Below, in pieces: positions 12,406 through 24,362 of a stretch of 64,000 nucleotides of DNA. The translations under genes and the position numbers were made by a program. The notes under the pieces are model-generated. The model was not told the DNA's origin, made no database searches, and saw only the letters and a program-made list of their open reading frames with translations. The number at the start of each line of letters is the position of its first letter. Position 1 is the first letter of the stretch. Origin of the DNA: Ophioderma brevispina (lineage: Eukaryota > Echinodermata > Ophiuroidea > Amphilepidida > Ophiodermatidae); NCBI GenBank assembly GCA_023653785.1, contig JAMKCH010043991.1, forward strand, positions 88,188-152,187, given 5' to 3'.

Positions 12406-13254
12406 TCCCTTTTGGGAAAAGTTTTGCCAAATTTCAAAAAAGGACAAAAAATAAAAAAAATATTTGACCTTTGACCTAACATATGACGGATCCCAATGTG
12501 CACCTATGAGCACAAGTTCGGTTCCATTATTTAACTTCAACTTTTTCAATTGTGACGATGCACAGGTGGACTACTGGTGGATCACAATAGGAATAGGGAG
12601 TGGAAAGGGTCGCAAATCCATTTCATTTTGGTAGATTTCTGATACTAAAATCTGTTTTTACCATCCACACTGCAATATTATCTGATGAGGTCATGGTTAC
12701 AACACACCACCACACCGCCTTTTCCAGACCAATGATCTAAATTATATATAACCTAGAGAAAGGCAGATTTTCCTCAACGCATATATTTGAAGTGCCCCAA
12801 AGTATTATAATGAAGATCATGTCCTGTTACTGTACTTCATATATAGGTTTTGGGGGTACCCCCCTATTTGGTTTTCCATATCGTCATATTTTGGAAAGTC
12901 CTTATATGCATTTAATGAGGCACGGGGCAAAAAAGTAATTATACGTTCAATCTCGTGCATTTAGGCAAGTGAAAAACAACACACTGTATGCCACAGTGCT
13001 GTCCCAACTCATTATATCTTTCTTCAAGCAAAATTAAACTGGGGTCTCTGGATATTGTGCATTTGATGCAGGTAATCTTTCAGAGGTATGGTTTTTCTTC
13101 CAGAGATTGTTATTTTTTTGCAAATTAATTGGCAGAAAATCAGACTTTTTGGCTTGTCGGATAGACTTTGAATCCTGGGTGGGGCACTCACATATGAAAA
13201 TTCTGATATGGGTGTACGGCTTCCGCTTCTCCAACCCCAGGGTCTTCGGTTAAA
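12406..13254. other. Unassigned intergenic DNA
   Basis: No gene or repeat recognised. Confidence 0.4.
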
Positions 13255-13640
13255 CAAGGACTGAAAAAAAATTAGGGGTCTCTTTGGGTGAGAGAACAGC
13301 CAATTGCCCCCCCCCCCCCAAAAAAAAATTGTGGTTTTCAAAGTTACACAATTAGCAAACATTTTCCGCAAAAATTAGGGTCTTTGGGTGGAGATTATTT
13401 ACAAAATTTTCTCAAAATAAAGCTCTTTGATGAAATTTTAAAAATGTATTCCCCGAAATGGGGTCTTTTTTTTTTGGATGACTGTTGTAAAATTTTCCAC
13501 AAATCTGTGGTCTTTTGTGAAATTAAACAAAAAAAGGTTCTTTGGATGAAAAGGATGCTGAAACAGGGGTCCTTCAAACAGCCTACATTCTCGTACCTTC
13601 CAAGATGGGAGTACACCCCCGCCCCCCCCCCCTCCCCTGT
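13255..13640 (+). repeat. Degenerate homopolymer-rich repeat around GGGGTCTTTTGG
   Basis: Words such as GGGTCTCTTTGGGTG, AGGGTCTTTGGGTGGA, GGGTCTTTTTTTTTTGGATG and GGTTCTTTGGATGAAA recur every 50-80 bp, with AAAATTTTCC-type spacers and long C and A runs. It resembles the inside of the C/G-run MITEs near 33.6 and 36.5 kb. The six overlapping frames here on both strands are products of this low complexity. Confidence 0.5.
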
Positions 13641-14685
13641 CCACTAACCTGATGAGATTACCTCCTAATAACTCCTCCTCCTATTGTTAATTGAACCCAT
13701 TATTTGGTATCCTTGGCCCTCCTGACCGTATGATACTAGGCTCCTCTTCTGGCTCTTGGGCTTAAAGAATAATCACTGTCATTCACTGTTCGTTGAGCGA
13801 CAGAATACTTTTTAACGAGAGGATATTTCACGAGAAAGAGTGTCAAAGCCTGGATTATCCTCAAGGCCTTAGAATGCAAGGGAAGGATGCCGTTCTGGCC
13901 TTGTTATGTTTTGGTTTCAGATTTTGTTAAAATTGTGAAGGTTGGTCCCAAACTGGTCTGGTGAGCTTGGTAAAAACTGGTGGAAGTTTCCATAAACTGA
14001 CCCCAGACACCAAAAGGTCTGACACTTTTTCTGACACACTTATGAATTTTGGAAACCCTTCACAGAATAAATCACAAGGTTTCTCTTCCGATTCGGTTTC
14101 TGACATTCACTGTCAGAGTGTCCGGCAAAAGTGTGCCAGATTGGTCAGGTTACGGAACTCCCAAACCCTGGCCCCAATGTTAATTTTGTCAAATAAATAT
14201 GGACCACACTCTCAATTCCTTGTTGTGTTTTGATTTTCTTCATTTTACCACACTCTTTCACAAGCCTCATTTTAGACCTCTGTTGAGTTTAGAGCCATGC
14301 CATCCCATCAAACCAGGACCTGACTAGGCTTGTTGCAGACTCATTAGAATGTTTTTTTCAGATTCCAAATATGGTCCCTAAATTGCCATAATCCCCTGGG
14401 CCCTACTCTACCTGCTTTTCTATCAACATCTAGCACTATTATGATTGTTACTGAAGGTATGCAAATGACTGAAGCAAATCAATATACTGTAAGAATGTTT
14501 GTATGTTGTACACAGGATAAATAAAGAAGGCACTATATTGATGGTTACTCAGAGGGTTGTCTCATGTTGTGTCCTGAATGAGCCAATCAGACAGATTGTC
14601 TCATATGTGGTAGTGCCCAATTCTTTTAAAAAGAATTAGCATGGGAAGTAGGAATTAGCCGGCGATAGACCGCAAAAATGGAAAT
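13641..14685. other. Unassigned intergenic DNA
   Basis: No gene recognised. An open plus-strand frame at 13961-14233 is Ser/Asp-rich because of repeated TCTGACAC words and matches no family I know. Confidence 0.4.
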
Positions 14686-15029
14686 ACGTGTTGTTCCTAA
14701 TAAAACGCCCCGCTCTAATAAACACCCCCCCTACGATTTTTGGAAAAACAATTCAAGAAAATGAGGTTAGCTACCAAAATCGATGATTTAAAGGCCAGGA
14801 CTGTCGTAATCTGTATCATAATCACTGTTGTCATCATTGCTTTCTACAAAGTACAAAGTCTCTTTGTGGATTTAATGTGTATAATGATATCTGGACCCTA
14901 GTAATCTTTTATAAACTGGTAAGGTGATTTTTGTGGGTATTTTTGACTTTCCAATTTTTTGACTGTAATTACACGCCCCCTCTGTTGAAAAATGCACCGA
15001 CCCCGGGGCGTGTATTAGGAACAATACGG
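14686..15029. mobile_element. MITE with TIR CGTGTTGTTCCTAATA
   Basis: The left end CGTGTTGTTCCTAATAAAAC plus GCCCCGC is repeated in inverted form on the right as GGGGCGTGTATTAGGAACAA followed by TACG. Length is about 345 bp with an AT-rich interior and no coding frame. Poly-C just inside the left TIR (CACCCCCCC) is a recurring feature of elements in this window. Confidence 0.78.
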
Positions 15030-15532
15030 ATCCCACTGGCTATATAAACTTTCATTTGATAAAAGCATAACATCTGGTGGAAAATTTTAAGAAGAGCTTT
15101 TTCACAGGGGGTATAGTATGGGGGGGGGGAAGTTAAAATTAAAATGCAATATATCGGACTCATGCACAACTACATGTGCACTAACAATTGTTTATTAAAA
15201 CCAAGGGAAAACCAAACTAATGCTGTGGCCCTTTATTATGAACGAAGTCTCTTTCAAGCATAACAACAATTTCAGAATTGCATGTAAATGCCCGTGCAAC
15301 ACAAGCGGTTGTAATTTCTCTTTGCCCAAGACTATTTACCACTGGGCAAAAGTCACATTAGTGATTTGGACTGCTGTGCTGTTTTAAAATCAGTACCCAA
15401 CAAGTTTAAAAATAGTGAGTGGACGACATTTGCCCTACGTCAAAAGGAGCCATGTACTCTTATCCTGGTTCTTAGAAATGATTGTGACTTTTGACTAGTT
15501 TAAAATAGGTTGAAGTTAAAATGTGCATTTCT
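15030..15532. other. Unassigned intergenic DNA
   Basis: No gene or repeat recognised. Confidence 0.4.
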
Positions 15533-15882
15533 TAAGAAACTACAGTGATTCCACCCAAAAGGGTTGAAATTTGCAGAATATCTTAAAAGTGAAGGCTAAA
15601 GTCTGAAGATTCTGCACGTATTTTTGAATGATAAAGTGATAGAAAGAAAGAAAACACAGTGCTCAAAAAATATGAAACTCCATTCAATTAGGTGTTGTAG
15701 GAAGTGTCGCCGGACAGAATAAGTTAAATATCTGCATTTTGTGTTTATTATGCCTGATTACAGTCTCCCTCTTGCCAGTATATGTTGGGATACCTAGTTT
15801 GTTACAGAGTGAAAAAATCTTGATTTGTTGATGATTTTAAATTTTGATTAGCAAATCATCTGATCAGTGCCTTTAACAGCAG
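15533..15882. mobile_element. MITE of the CACTATCAGTGATTT family, diverged copy
   Basis: The right end CAAATCATCTGATCAGTGCC plus TTTAA and the left end TTAAGAAACTACAGTGATTC match the inverted termini of better copies at 33239 and 35949. The middle shares ACTCCATTCAATTAGGTGTT and ATGTTGGGATACC. Non-coding. Confidence 0.75.
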
Positions 15883-16039
15883 CAAAGTAAGTTAAAAAGA
15901 CGTTGGTGAAAAATGAAAACAAATGGCAATGTTTTAAGTCATGTATGTTATGAACAAAATAAACATTTCTTTGACCAGATTGAAAACAGCATACAAAAAC
16001 ACAACACAAGGCGAACTCGATTATGCGGATTCGTAAAAT

Positions 16040-16580
16040 ATGTCCCCGCCGCCGAATGTCAAAATAGATGCAACTACAACATCCCACCCATCCCAAACAC
16101 CCGCAAAATCCCCACCCCCTCCCAACCACCCCGAAAAACCACCACCCCCCCCTCCTCAACAGCCTGCAGGCCACCATCCTCAACAGCTGCAGGCACCAAC
16201 CCCCTCCCCAACACCCCCACCAACTACCCAACATTCTCGAAACACTCCATCCCACCAAAACACCCCACCCCCCCCTAATTTTAAAAAAAAAAAAAAAAAA
16301 CCCCACCCCCGCAACACCTCAATACACCACAACACCCTCACCCCATCCCCAACCACCCTGGCAACACTCACCATCTCCCTAACACCTGCAAAACACCTTG
16401 ACTCACCCCAACACAATGCAACAACCGAACCTCCCCAACACAATGCCAATCCACCCCACCCACTCCCCAATCCCCCTCCCAACACCGATTTCCCCTTCCC
16501 AACATCCATAATCCCCCTTCCCAACACGCCGCAACACGCCCCAACACCCCACTCCCTCCCCAACACCCGAACATTCCTCC
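16040..16580 (+). repeat. C-rich minisatellite (CCCAACACCC-like)
   Basis: Strongly strand-biased C/A sequence with recurring CCAACACCCC, CAACACC and CCCCAAC words and almost no G for about 540 bp, broken by an A-run at 16281-16300. Both strands stay open in several frames. Plus-strand products are Pro/Thr/His-rich and minus-strand products are Gly/Trp-rich; this reflects composition, not coding. Confidence 0.85.
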
Positions 16581-16714
16581 CCATGGCTAGTAGTCTTAGT
16601 GTAGCGAAGGAATTTTGCTATCTGACCGTCCGTTATACGAGAAGATTACAGCAATTATGCATATTTAATTAGCTCATTTGCATACCTAGAGTGGCATATA
16701 AACAATACTTTTAA

Positions 16715-18015
16715 ATTGAAACCAAGGAGGTTCTCGAACCAACAAAGGTCTCCCCAGCCCCGTCGCGATAGAAATGGAGGGAAATATAATTTTAAAATCA
16801 CAGGGATAATTGTGTGGAAAAAGTGGTTCTCAAAACCACTGAGGCTGCTGCAATAGCAGTTGCAATTTGACGGTACCAATTGTTGATTACATTGACCATA
16901 CAACTATTTGTTAGTTATTTGACCTTAGATGGACCCTACTTGACCTTGAAAAGACCGTCAAAATTTTCGGCAATGAATGCTTACTACACCCATCAGTTTT
17001 CATGACCATTAATACCATGGGTAGGGATTTGACATTGGATGACCCCACATGACCTTGAAAAGGCCATCAAAATTTGGCACGGAATGTTGGACCACACCCA
17101 CCAAGTTTCATATCCTAACCACATACTTAGTGATTGACCTTGGAGGACCCCACAGCCCTTGAAATGACCTGCAAATTTTTGGCACGAATGCTGACCCACA
17201 CCCACCAAGTTCATCATCCTACCACAACTTAAGTGGTTTTTGACCTTGAATGACCCCACATGACCTTCAAATGGTTTGGCAGTGAATGCTGACCACCCCC
17301 CCCAGTTTATTCATCCTACCACCATTGACAAGGGGTTATCAATGTTTCTCCCATTTTGACATTGAATGAACCCAACATGACCTTGAAGAACTTCAAATTT
17401 TGGCCAACTGAATGTTGACCCACCCACCAAGTTTCAGCATCCTACCACCAATGACCAGGGCCCTCTACAATTTAATTCCATTTGACTGATGACCCCGCAT
17501 GACTTGAAATGACCGTCAAATTTTTTCGGCACTGAAGGTTGACCACACCCACCAAGTTTCATCATCCTGCCATATTGCCAAGGCTTATAGCAATTAATCC
17601 ATTTTTGACCAAATTGGACCCATTTTGACCATATTTGGACCTTTGACCATGCCACATGACCCATCTCCGAAACTCATCCGCCGCCTATTTGCGCAACTTC
17701 TATGTGCGAGGATGGGACACACCAATGCTTAGATAAAAAGATATCGTGTTACAAGGTTTGTAGCAAGTTAGCCCTATTTTTACCTATATTGACCTGTGAC
17801 CAGGCATGACCCACTTCAGACTCTACAGGCCAACGCGTATTGAGATACATCTATGCTCTGCGAAGATGGACACCCACGCTGCTAGATCCAAAGATATAGC
17901 GTGGGACACACACACAACGCTCCACGGACGAACGAAGAGCATTTCTAGAGTCCCCCTTCGCCAACGAAGTTGGCGGGGGACCAAAAAAGATGGTTGCCCC
18001 ATGAAAACTATTATG
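16715..18015 (+). mobile_element. Hairpin-ended repetitive element, copy 1
   Basis: The element starts near a GGTTCTCGAACC / AGGTCTCCCC region, passes CACTGAGGCTGCTGCAATAG and AGTTGCAATTTGACGGTA, then holds degenerate tandem units of about 100-125 bp built on TGACCTTGAAATGACCTTCA, CACCCACCAAGTTTCATCAT and CATTTTGACC. It ends in a strong hairpin (17951-17982). A parallel copy with the same order lies at 28815-30030. There is no transposase frame, so it is non-autonomous. The class is unknown: the terminal hairpin recalls Helitrons, but I cannot define Helitron TC/CTRR ends. Confidence 0.8.
17951..17982 (+). other. Terminal hairpin of the element
   Basis: CGCCAAC-GAA-GTTGGCG forms a perfect 7-bp stem with a 3-nt loop, extended by TCCCC/GGGGA on the outside. 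The same hairpin is at 29991-30022, and a relative is at 21942-21971 (CCGAAC-TTG-TTCGG). In all three it follows a GGACGAACG-like word and precedes an A-rich stretch. Confidence 0.85.
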
Positions 18016-18135
18016 CAGTGCATTAATTTTGGTATCGATGTATAGTGTTTCCACAATTATCGCAATTACGCTGATTTTTGATATTAATGGTTCTCATTTG
18101 CATACTCAATTTGCCGAAATACACCAAAATCTAAT

Positions 18136-21100
18136 AGTTAGTGGGTTTAGAAGGGGACCGTTCGTGCACCCCCTGAAAATAAATTCTAAGCAATGTCACT
18201 ATATCAGAAAAAAAATGCGTAGAGAAAAACGACTTAGCTATGTTAAAAAATAAAAAAGTGTCCCACGTATCCATTTTATGCAAATGTGAAAATTACCCAG
18301 AGGTCCCATGCTGAATCATATGCAAATTAGGGTCGTCATACGCAAAAATCAAGATTGAGCATTTGTGGCCAGATTTCACATACCTGCTCCACATGAGTAA
18401 CGAGAACTATGTTTTAGGGTTGAGGGTAATTTACAAGGCACTCATAAATTATGTTTATTTGTCATAAACATGTTCACCTGCAAACACTAAGACTATGCAA
18501 ATTAGGACCTTCAATGTCGATAGTCTCGTTTTGTGGGTAATTATAAGAAACGTTGATGGCCAAGTAAATTTAGACTTCTATACATAATAGATAATACTTG
18601 TAGCATTTCCTTTAAATTCAAGGTATGGAATGATACAAGACTAATGCGAGACTACGATACTGTGTTGTTATCATGCCGAAAAGCAAACGTGAAGAACAGA
18701 ACTCTACAGTCTCCAATGACTCTCTGCCAACATGCAAGTGTGATATCCATATTGTATCACGGTAGTTTTAAACCCTCCGTTTATTTAAAGGAACTACAGG
18801 AGAAAAATTACTTGGCCAAAGGCATTTCTAAAATCATCCCAAAACAAGATTATCAACATTTAGACTTACAAATCCTTACTCATTAAATACTTTTTAAAAA
18901 GCATTAAGCATCGTAGTAGTTTTACACCCTTAAATTGACAGGAACTGCAGGATAAAGATTGGAGCAGCTTCATATTGAGTGACATCTTCGACAATCATTA
19001 TAAGTCCCCATATCGCATGCTATCAGTCTGTGATCAAATACCTAACTGTGATCAGCAAAAAACTCTGATCTTGAACGAGTTGGATATCATCATCTGCTGG
19101 GAGATGATACACAACCGGAAGTATCAACTTCATAGAGGCATCGCCCCAGTAGATTGTCTGCCGGTGGACTCATCTTCCCACCAGAATTTATTTTCCGTGA
19201 CAAAGTAGAGGTTAAAGGCGTTACCCACAAATCGCCCTCAAGTCTACTCCTCTTGGAAGAGCAAAGGGAGTCACAGGTCCAAAAAATGGGTCTGGCTCAA
19301 CTTTATCGAGTGTCAAGATGTTCAGCAGGCTTTCCATGAGTCCATAGACCTTCCTTGGCCTCTAGCACAGTCGACGCATGGAGCTGGCGTCTGAGAAATT
19401 CATACCTGCTGGCTATATCCGGTTCCTCTGCATGGTAATAGCTTATAAAGATGACTTAGAGATAAGCGCAAAGTTTAAACATCTATGGGCAAGACCTGTA
19501 CCGTGCATTGCCAGAGGGAAAATGGAAATCAGTCTCAGATTATGCTCCAAAGCAAGCATCTCACCATGATTCTGCTCCGGTTTGGCCACTGACAGTTTAT
19601 GATTTTGTTTTGAGTTAAAACAGCCCTTGCCAGGGCCCTGGTCAAAGAATCAACATAGGCCTCAACATATTCCACTTGGAAAATGGATAACTTGAATAAA
19701 TCTCTACTCATGTCCATGGCAGCAACATTTTCAACAGTGCTGCAGCAGCTGCAGGGATCAAGATACAGGAAGTGCAAACGGAGTCGAAAGCCATAAGACA
19801 ATAATTCTGCCGGGGGTAGATAGGTTGCAGGGTCAGTTTAGCTTGAAAGTCAACACACCAGAAATTCCCCCACCGTTTCACTCCACGCGCATTGGCCCAA
19901 AGTTTCCTGATGGCTCATCATTCACACCATTTTTTGAGGATAACAAATCTATATCTACTACCATATGCAAGCATATTTTGTATGGCTTTTTATCAGGTTT
20001 ATTGGCAGCAAGGCAAGATGCCTGTGCCTGGATTAGGAGCCTTCATCTCTGCAACTGGGACTCCCCACTCAGAAAATCATAACTCGAGGGTCTATGGACT
20101 CATTGAAAGCCTGCAGAATATTGCAACGAAGGAGAGCAACACCTTGACAAATATGAGTGTAAGCTTGTGCAATGGCTTCAGAAACAGTTATTCCCAAAAT
20201 GCAACTGCATACTTTTTGTGGTGATCTACCTTTGTAAAGATATGGTATTTCATTGGGTCCTTCTGTAGGCGTTTCAGCGGGTTCTCACTCTGTTTGAAGA
20301 TATGAGATCCAATGTCCTACAAGACTGTAACAAATGCTTTCTGGTTGGCGGCTGGCATAGTCGTTCTCCTTGATTTTATGCTACAATATGGATAGCACAA
20401 GACGGATGCGTCGAAGACCGACGAATCCGTTTCTTCACGTTTTCCGGACGTTTTCTTTTTGGTTTGATTGCAACATGTCACTGTTTAAGTGTTACATTAG
20501 TCTTTAATTATTGCACACATTAAATTAAAGAAAAATGCTTAATGCTTTTTAAAAGTATTTAATGAGTACAGATTTGTAAGTCTAAATGTTGATAATCTTG
20601 TTTTGGGATGATTTTAGAAACGTCTTTGGCCAAGTAAATTTTTCTCCTGCACTTCCTTTAAATTTACTGAGGGTGTAAAACTATCATACATTACAAAATG
20701 GATATCACACTTGCATGTTGGCAGATAGACATTGAAGACTGTAGAGTTCTGTCTTTCGCGGTTTCTTTTCGGCATGATAACAACACAGTATCTTAGTCTC
20801 GCATTAGTCTTGTATCTTTGCTTACCTTGAATTTAAAAGAAATGTTACTAGTGTTGTCTGGATTTGGATTGGTTTTAACTCCAGCAAAACAGGGTCCCAT
20901 CACGCTAGAGTATTATGCATAGATGTGCAAGTCTAAATTTACTTGACCAACAAAGTTTCTTACAATTACCCCAAAAACGAGACTATCAACATTGAAGGCC
21001 CTAATTTGCATATTCTTAGTATTTGCAGGTGAACATGTTAGTGACACATGAACATAAATTATGAGTACCTTTTAAATTATCCTCGACACTCAAAACATAG

Positions 21101-21652
21101 GTCTTGTCGTCTTATGTGGAATATTATCCAAGATATACCCAAATATGGATTTTTAGCTAATGGCGACCCTAATTTGCATATTATGTCATCATGGAAAGAT
21201 CTGGTAATTTTCGAAATGGTCCCATCTTGATCTTTGACCCTCAAAACATAGGTCCAGTCATCTTACTTGTTCAGTTATCAACAATATTGGTTGAGATATA
21301 TCGAAAATTGTATTTTTAGCTAATGGCGACCCTAATTTGCATATTACGTCATCATGGGGACATCTGGTAATTTTCAAAATGGTTCCATCTTGATCTTTGA
21401 CCCCTCTAAACATAGGCCCAGTCACCTCATTTGTTCATTTATCAACAGTATTGGCTGAGATATATCGAAAATTGTATTTTTCTGTAATGGCGATACTAAT
21501 TTGCATAAATTTGCATAAAAATGATACGTGGGACACTTTTTGATTTTTTTAACATAGCTAATCGTTTTCTACGCATTTTTTCTGATATAGTGACATTGAT
21601 TAGAAGTTTATTTCAGGGGGGTGCACGAACACCCCTTCTACCCACTAGACTA
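18136..21652. mobile_element. 3.5 kb long-inverted-repeat element
   Basis: Left arm 18136-18908 and right arm about 20525-21652 are inverted copies. The ends are TAGTGGG...GTTCGTGCACCCCCTGAA on the left and its inverse TTCAGGGGGGTGCACGAAC...CCCACTA on the right. Landmarks match in mirrored order: GTGTCCCACGTATC, CATGTTCACCTGCAAA, GAGACTA...TCAAT, ATGCCGAAAAG...ACAGAACTCTACAGTCT, and GCTTAATG...AAATACTTTT. The right arm is longer because of two to three extra tandem units of about 125 bp at 21170-21480. A TAAT tetranucleotide flanks both ends. It is a foldback-type element or a head-to-head pair of one element; the class is unknown. Confidence 0.82.
18670..20820. pseudogene. Paired coding remnants inside the inverted element
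   Basis: Each arm carries a mirrored ATG-led fragment beginning ATGCCGAAAAG (18673 on plus, about 20778 on minus) whose translation shares MPK...R...QNSTV and LPTCKCDIH. Further in, 19322-19352 (plus) and the minus strand of 20087-20123 again encode related peptides (QQAFHESID versus LQAFNESID). This means two degraded copies of the same protein-coding unit in head-to-head orientation, with stops and frame changes. I do not recognise the protein. Frames at 18975-19339, 19535-19801 and 19825-20224 belong to this region but do not join into an intact gene. A hairpin around GACGGATGCGTCGAAGACC lies near 20401. Confidence 0.5.
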
Positions 21653-21656
21653 TAAT

Positions 21657-21980
21657 CAAGTCGAGAACTCTTCAGCCCACTTCCTTCCACCACGTTACAT
21701 CATTATACGCCTTAAGGAACTCCAGAAAAACTTGTACACAGGCCTTACAGGAAAATTTTTGTAAATTATGCCAATTAGCATATTTTACACCCAAAATCTA
21801 ATTCAGGTCAAGAACTCATCAACCCGCTTCTTTCCACCAAGTTACATCATTGTCACCCTTATGGAACACCAGATAAATCGTATACAAGATGGGTTAACAT
21901 TTTTATCATGGACGAACGAACGAACGGATGGACGATTCATAGTCCCCTTTCCGAACTTGTTCGGCGGGGACAATAAAAAC
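21657..21980 (+). mobile_element. Hairpin-ended element, interrupted copy
   Basis: Two tandem units of about 120 bp (21657-21770, 21780-21890) share CAAG-AACTC-TCA-CCC, TTCCACCA-GTTACATCAT and CAG-AAA-CTTGTACACA-like sequence. A GGACGAACGAACGAACGG word and a hairpin at 21942-21971 follow. The sequence just left of the inverted element (18100-18135, ACACCAAAATCTAAT) matches the inter-unit sequence ACACCCAAAATCTAATTC at 21788, so the 3.5 kb element was inserted into this copy. Confidence 0.7.
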
Positions 21981-23099
21981 AAAAATAACCCCTAACCCCT
22001 CCCCCCCAAAAAAAAACACAGGCAGCCATATTTTTCAGATTTCAAGACTTTGACTTCAATTTTCAAAGCAAGCATTTCATGCTAGTGCTTTTTTCGAATC
22101 ATGCCATGCTCTGTAACTCACACGCAACAGGTTCTGGGAATTTGGGCCTGCAGCCTGGGGAACTGGGTGTGTTTGGTACGCTGCAATGCCGTATGTGTAA
22201 CTTTGGGGTAGTGTGCTGCCGACAAAAACCAGGGCGTGTGGGATCAGAGTTATGGCGGTGGCCAAGGCCAGAGTTTGCTAGAGTGGGTAAAATTCAGCAT
22301 TAATTAATGAGTTAGAAACAATGGTGCTGTGTCTTGTAAACAAGTGAGTGTTAATCTTGCGAATGAATTGTCAAAAATTAATAAAAAGAAAATAGAGAGA
22401 AAATGGTTTTGATTGAAATTTCATGAGCATTATGATAACAGCTACATAACACATGCAGTCACTGTTCTTCAGTTTGTATCATTAAACGTTTTCAAAGCTG
22501 TTTCAACTGCAATCCCATGCGAATTTAAATGAATTAAACTAAATTTTAATATAAAATTGACTTTCTCCAAGATTTTCTCCCATATACCTGTACTACTGCT
22601 TGTCACTTGAAGCAAATAGAGTTCGCAAATTTTAAAAGTTTTGTAACTCCTTTAATTTGAAACTTTTGTCTTTTCTGAATCTGTGTTCATTATTAAGAAA
22701 TGCTGTTATTTCACGTTGTGAAAGTACAAATTGAAAAATTCACAGCTTGCATCTACAATGCAAAAAAGTATACATCCGCAATACTGAACATTGAGGAATT
22801 TTAACCTAAAGATGATGATTATGATTTTATTCTTTGTGGTTTTCTTCATCTTGTCCTTCTTGCAAACAAAACTGTATCACTTTCCCTCACAGATTCGTAC
22901 ACTTCAGAGCAGTTGTAATTGAAATACACATACCTTAAATCTAAACTTCTGTGAATACATCCACAACAGAAATGTTTTGCCACTTGTCATGCCAACCGAG
23001 AATGGGATTAGAATTGTTCATGTCTTATAATTCTATCGGAGGTACTTCAAATACAATTGTTCATATCCAAAAGCCTTAATAATTTAAAAATCCTAGGTC
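21981..23099. other. Unassigned intergenic DNA
   Basis: No gene or repeat recognised. Short frames on both strands at 22077-22303 overlap each other and have no family resemblance. Confidence 0.4.
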
Positions 23100-23520
23100 A
23101 TTGTTAGGTCAGGTCAGTTTTCCTTCGAGGGCCTGCTACTGGTATCCTGGTAACCAGTACTAGCTGTCCCAGGGCCGAGTCGTCGGCGGCTAAACTGACA
23201 CCCAATGGGTTTCTAAGGAATCTGATGAGGAGGGTAGCTGGTTACCCTGGTAGAATGAAAAAGAAGATCTACCTACAAGGGCATCAGCTCTGGAGAGCTA
23301 TTGGCGGCCATCTAGCACATGCTGCCTTGCATGTTGGGCATGGTTGCCCAAAGGCTAGGCCCACCGCCGAAAACTGTGGATTGACGTCAGAAAGGGCATC
23401 CGGTCAATTATGTTTTGCTCCAATAAATCCTCACACAGCAGTATTGCTGAGTGTGAGGTGAATCCGACCACCCTCGTTTACGGGGACAAAACCGGATTTA
23501 AAACTTTGGTCTAACTAAAC
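23100..23520 (+). mobile_element. Non-LTR retroposon 3' end, family undetermined
   Basis: This 420-bp GC-richer block contains GACGTCAGAAAGGGCATCCG, a word I recall from 3' ends of several animal RTE-like retroposons. It ends GACAAAACCGGATTTAAAAC plus TTTGG. The last 70 bp recur at 6985-7080. A plus-strand frame (23225-23461) is open but short and probably incidental. Assignment to RTE is tentative. Confidence 0.55.
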
Positions 23521-24047
23521 TAAGGTCCCCAAAATCTCTGAAATGTAGTCCACAATTACGGTATTGTCCATCTGTTGAAACAAGTTATTTTTTTAGCACA
23601 AACTATTTTGGTTATAGTTCAGGGTGGTTGAAAGTGGCATTTTTGTGAATGTATGTCTGCACATTTACCTTTTCACCCTTTTATTCAATCTAAAAAATCT
23701 GACTATTCGTCAGTGAAACCTTTAATATTTGTTCATTAAACTAAATAGTATTACCCTTTATATGAAACATAAATCAAGTTAATTGGTTGACATTTTGGGT
23801 ATTTTTTTTTTAAAATTTTTGTTGACGCTAAGTAGCGGAATTGCCCGAATGTGATGATCGCGTAATTGGCCAGATCTTCAGGCATTTTACTGGGAAATCA
23901 AAGCAACACTCAGGCATAAATCAAAAGTTAAGACATGCTTCCTGATGGAGATGTGTGTTATGTAATATGCTCCTGGATCATTAACACTAGACAGCATTAA
24001 TACCCTACCCAGACCCCAACCCCTACAGCCTCCAGAAAGGCATTAAC
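23521..24047. other. Unassigned intergenic DNA
   Basis: No gene or repeat recognised. Confidence 0.4.
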
Positions 24048-24362
24048 TATAGTCTGGGACAGAACCGTTGCCCATATGCGCGTCTGACATAATTTGAATG
24101 GTGCAGAACAAATGGTCGCTGTGACATATTCTCACTGTGAACATTTAATTGAACAGAAAGTTTATTTATGGTGAAATATGTGTCCGTGTGTCGAAAACCT
24201 GGACTCATATAGGGCTGGTTTTGGCATTTAAAATCATATTTTGTTCGAATGTGCCCCGCCCATACTACACATTCAAACCATTCACAGTCCGGGGGGGCGC
24301 CGCACCGTTGACAAACCTTGACCTACGTGCAATTGATCGCTAATTTTTTGTCCCTGACTATA
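24048..24362. mobile_element. MITE with TIR TATAGTCAGGGACAGAATT, copy 1
   Basis: The ends are TATAGTCTGGGACAGAAC and TTTTTTGTCCCTGACTATA. Internal landmarks GCGCGTC, CTGTGAACATTTAA, ATAGGGCTG, CCCGCCCATA and TTGACAAACCTTG occur in the same order as in the copy at 30689-31009. It is about 315 bp and non-coding. Terminal TA on both sides would suit a Tc1/mariner-like target duplication, but this is inference. Confidence 0.85.

Noticed and set aside
13961..14233. 90-codon Ser/Asp-rich plus-strand frame
   Set aside because: Explained by repeated TCTGACAC words; no domain, no splice signals of note.
16040..16672. Long Pro/Thr/His-rich open frame (plus) and Gly/Trp-rich frame (minus)
   Set aside because: Both come from the C-rich minisatellite; several frames are open at once and no domain or splice context exists.
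23225..23461. 78-codon plus-strand frame
   Set aside because: Falls wholly inside the retroposon 3' block shared with 7 kb; no protein family recognised.
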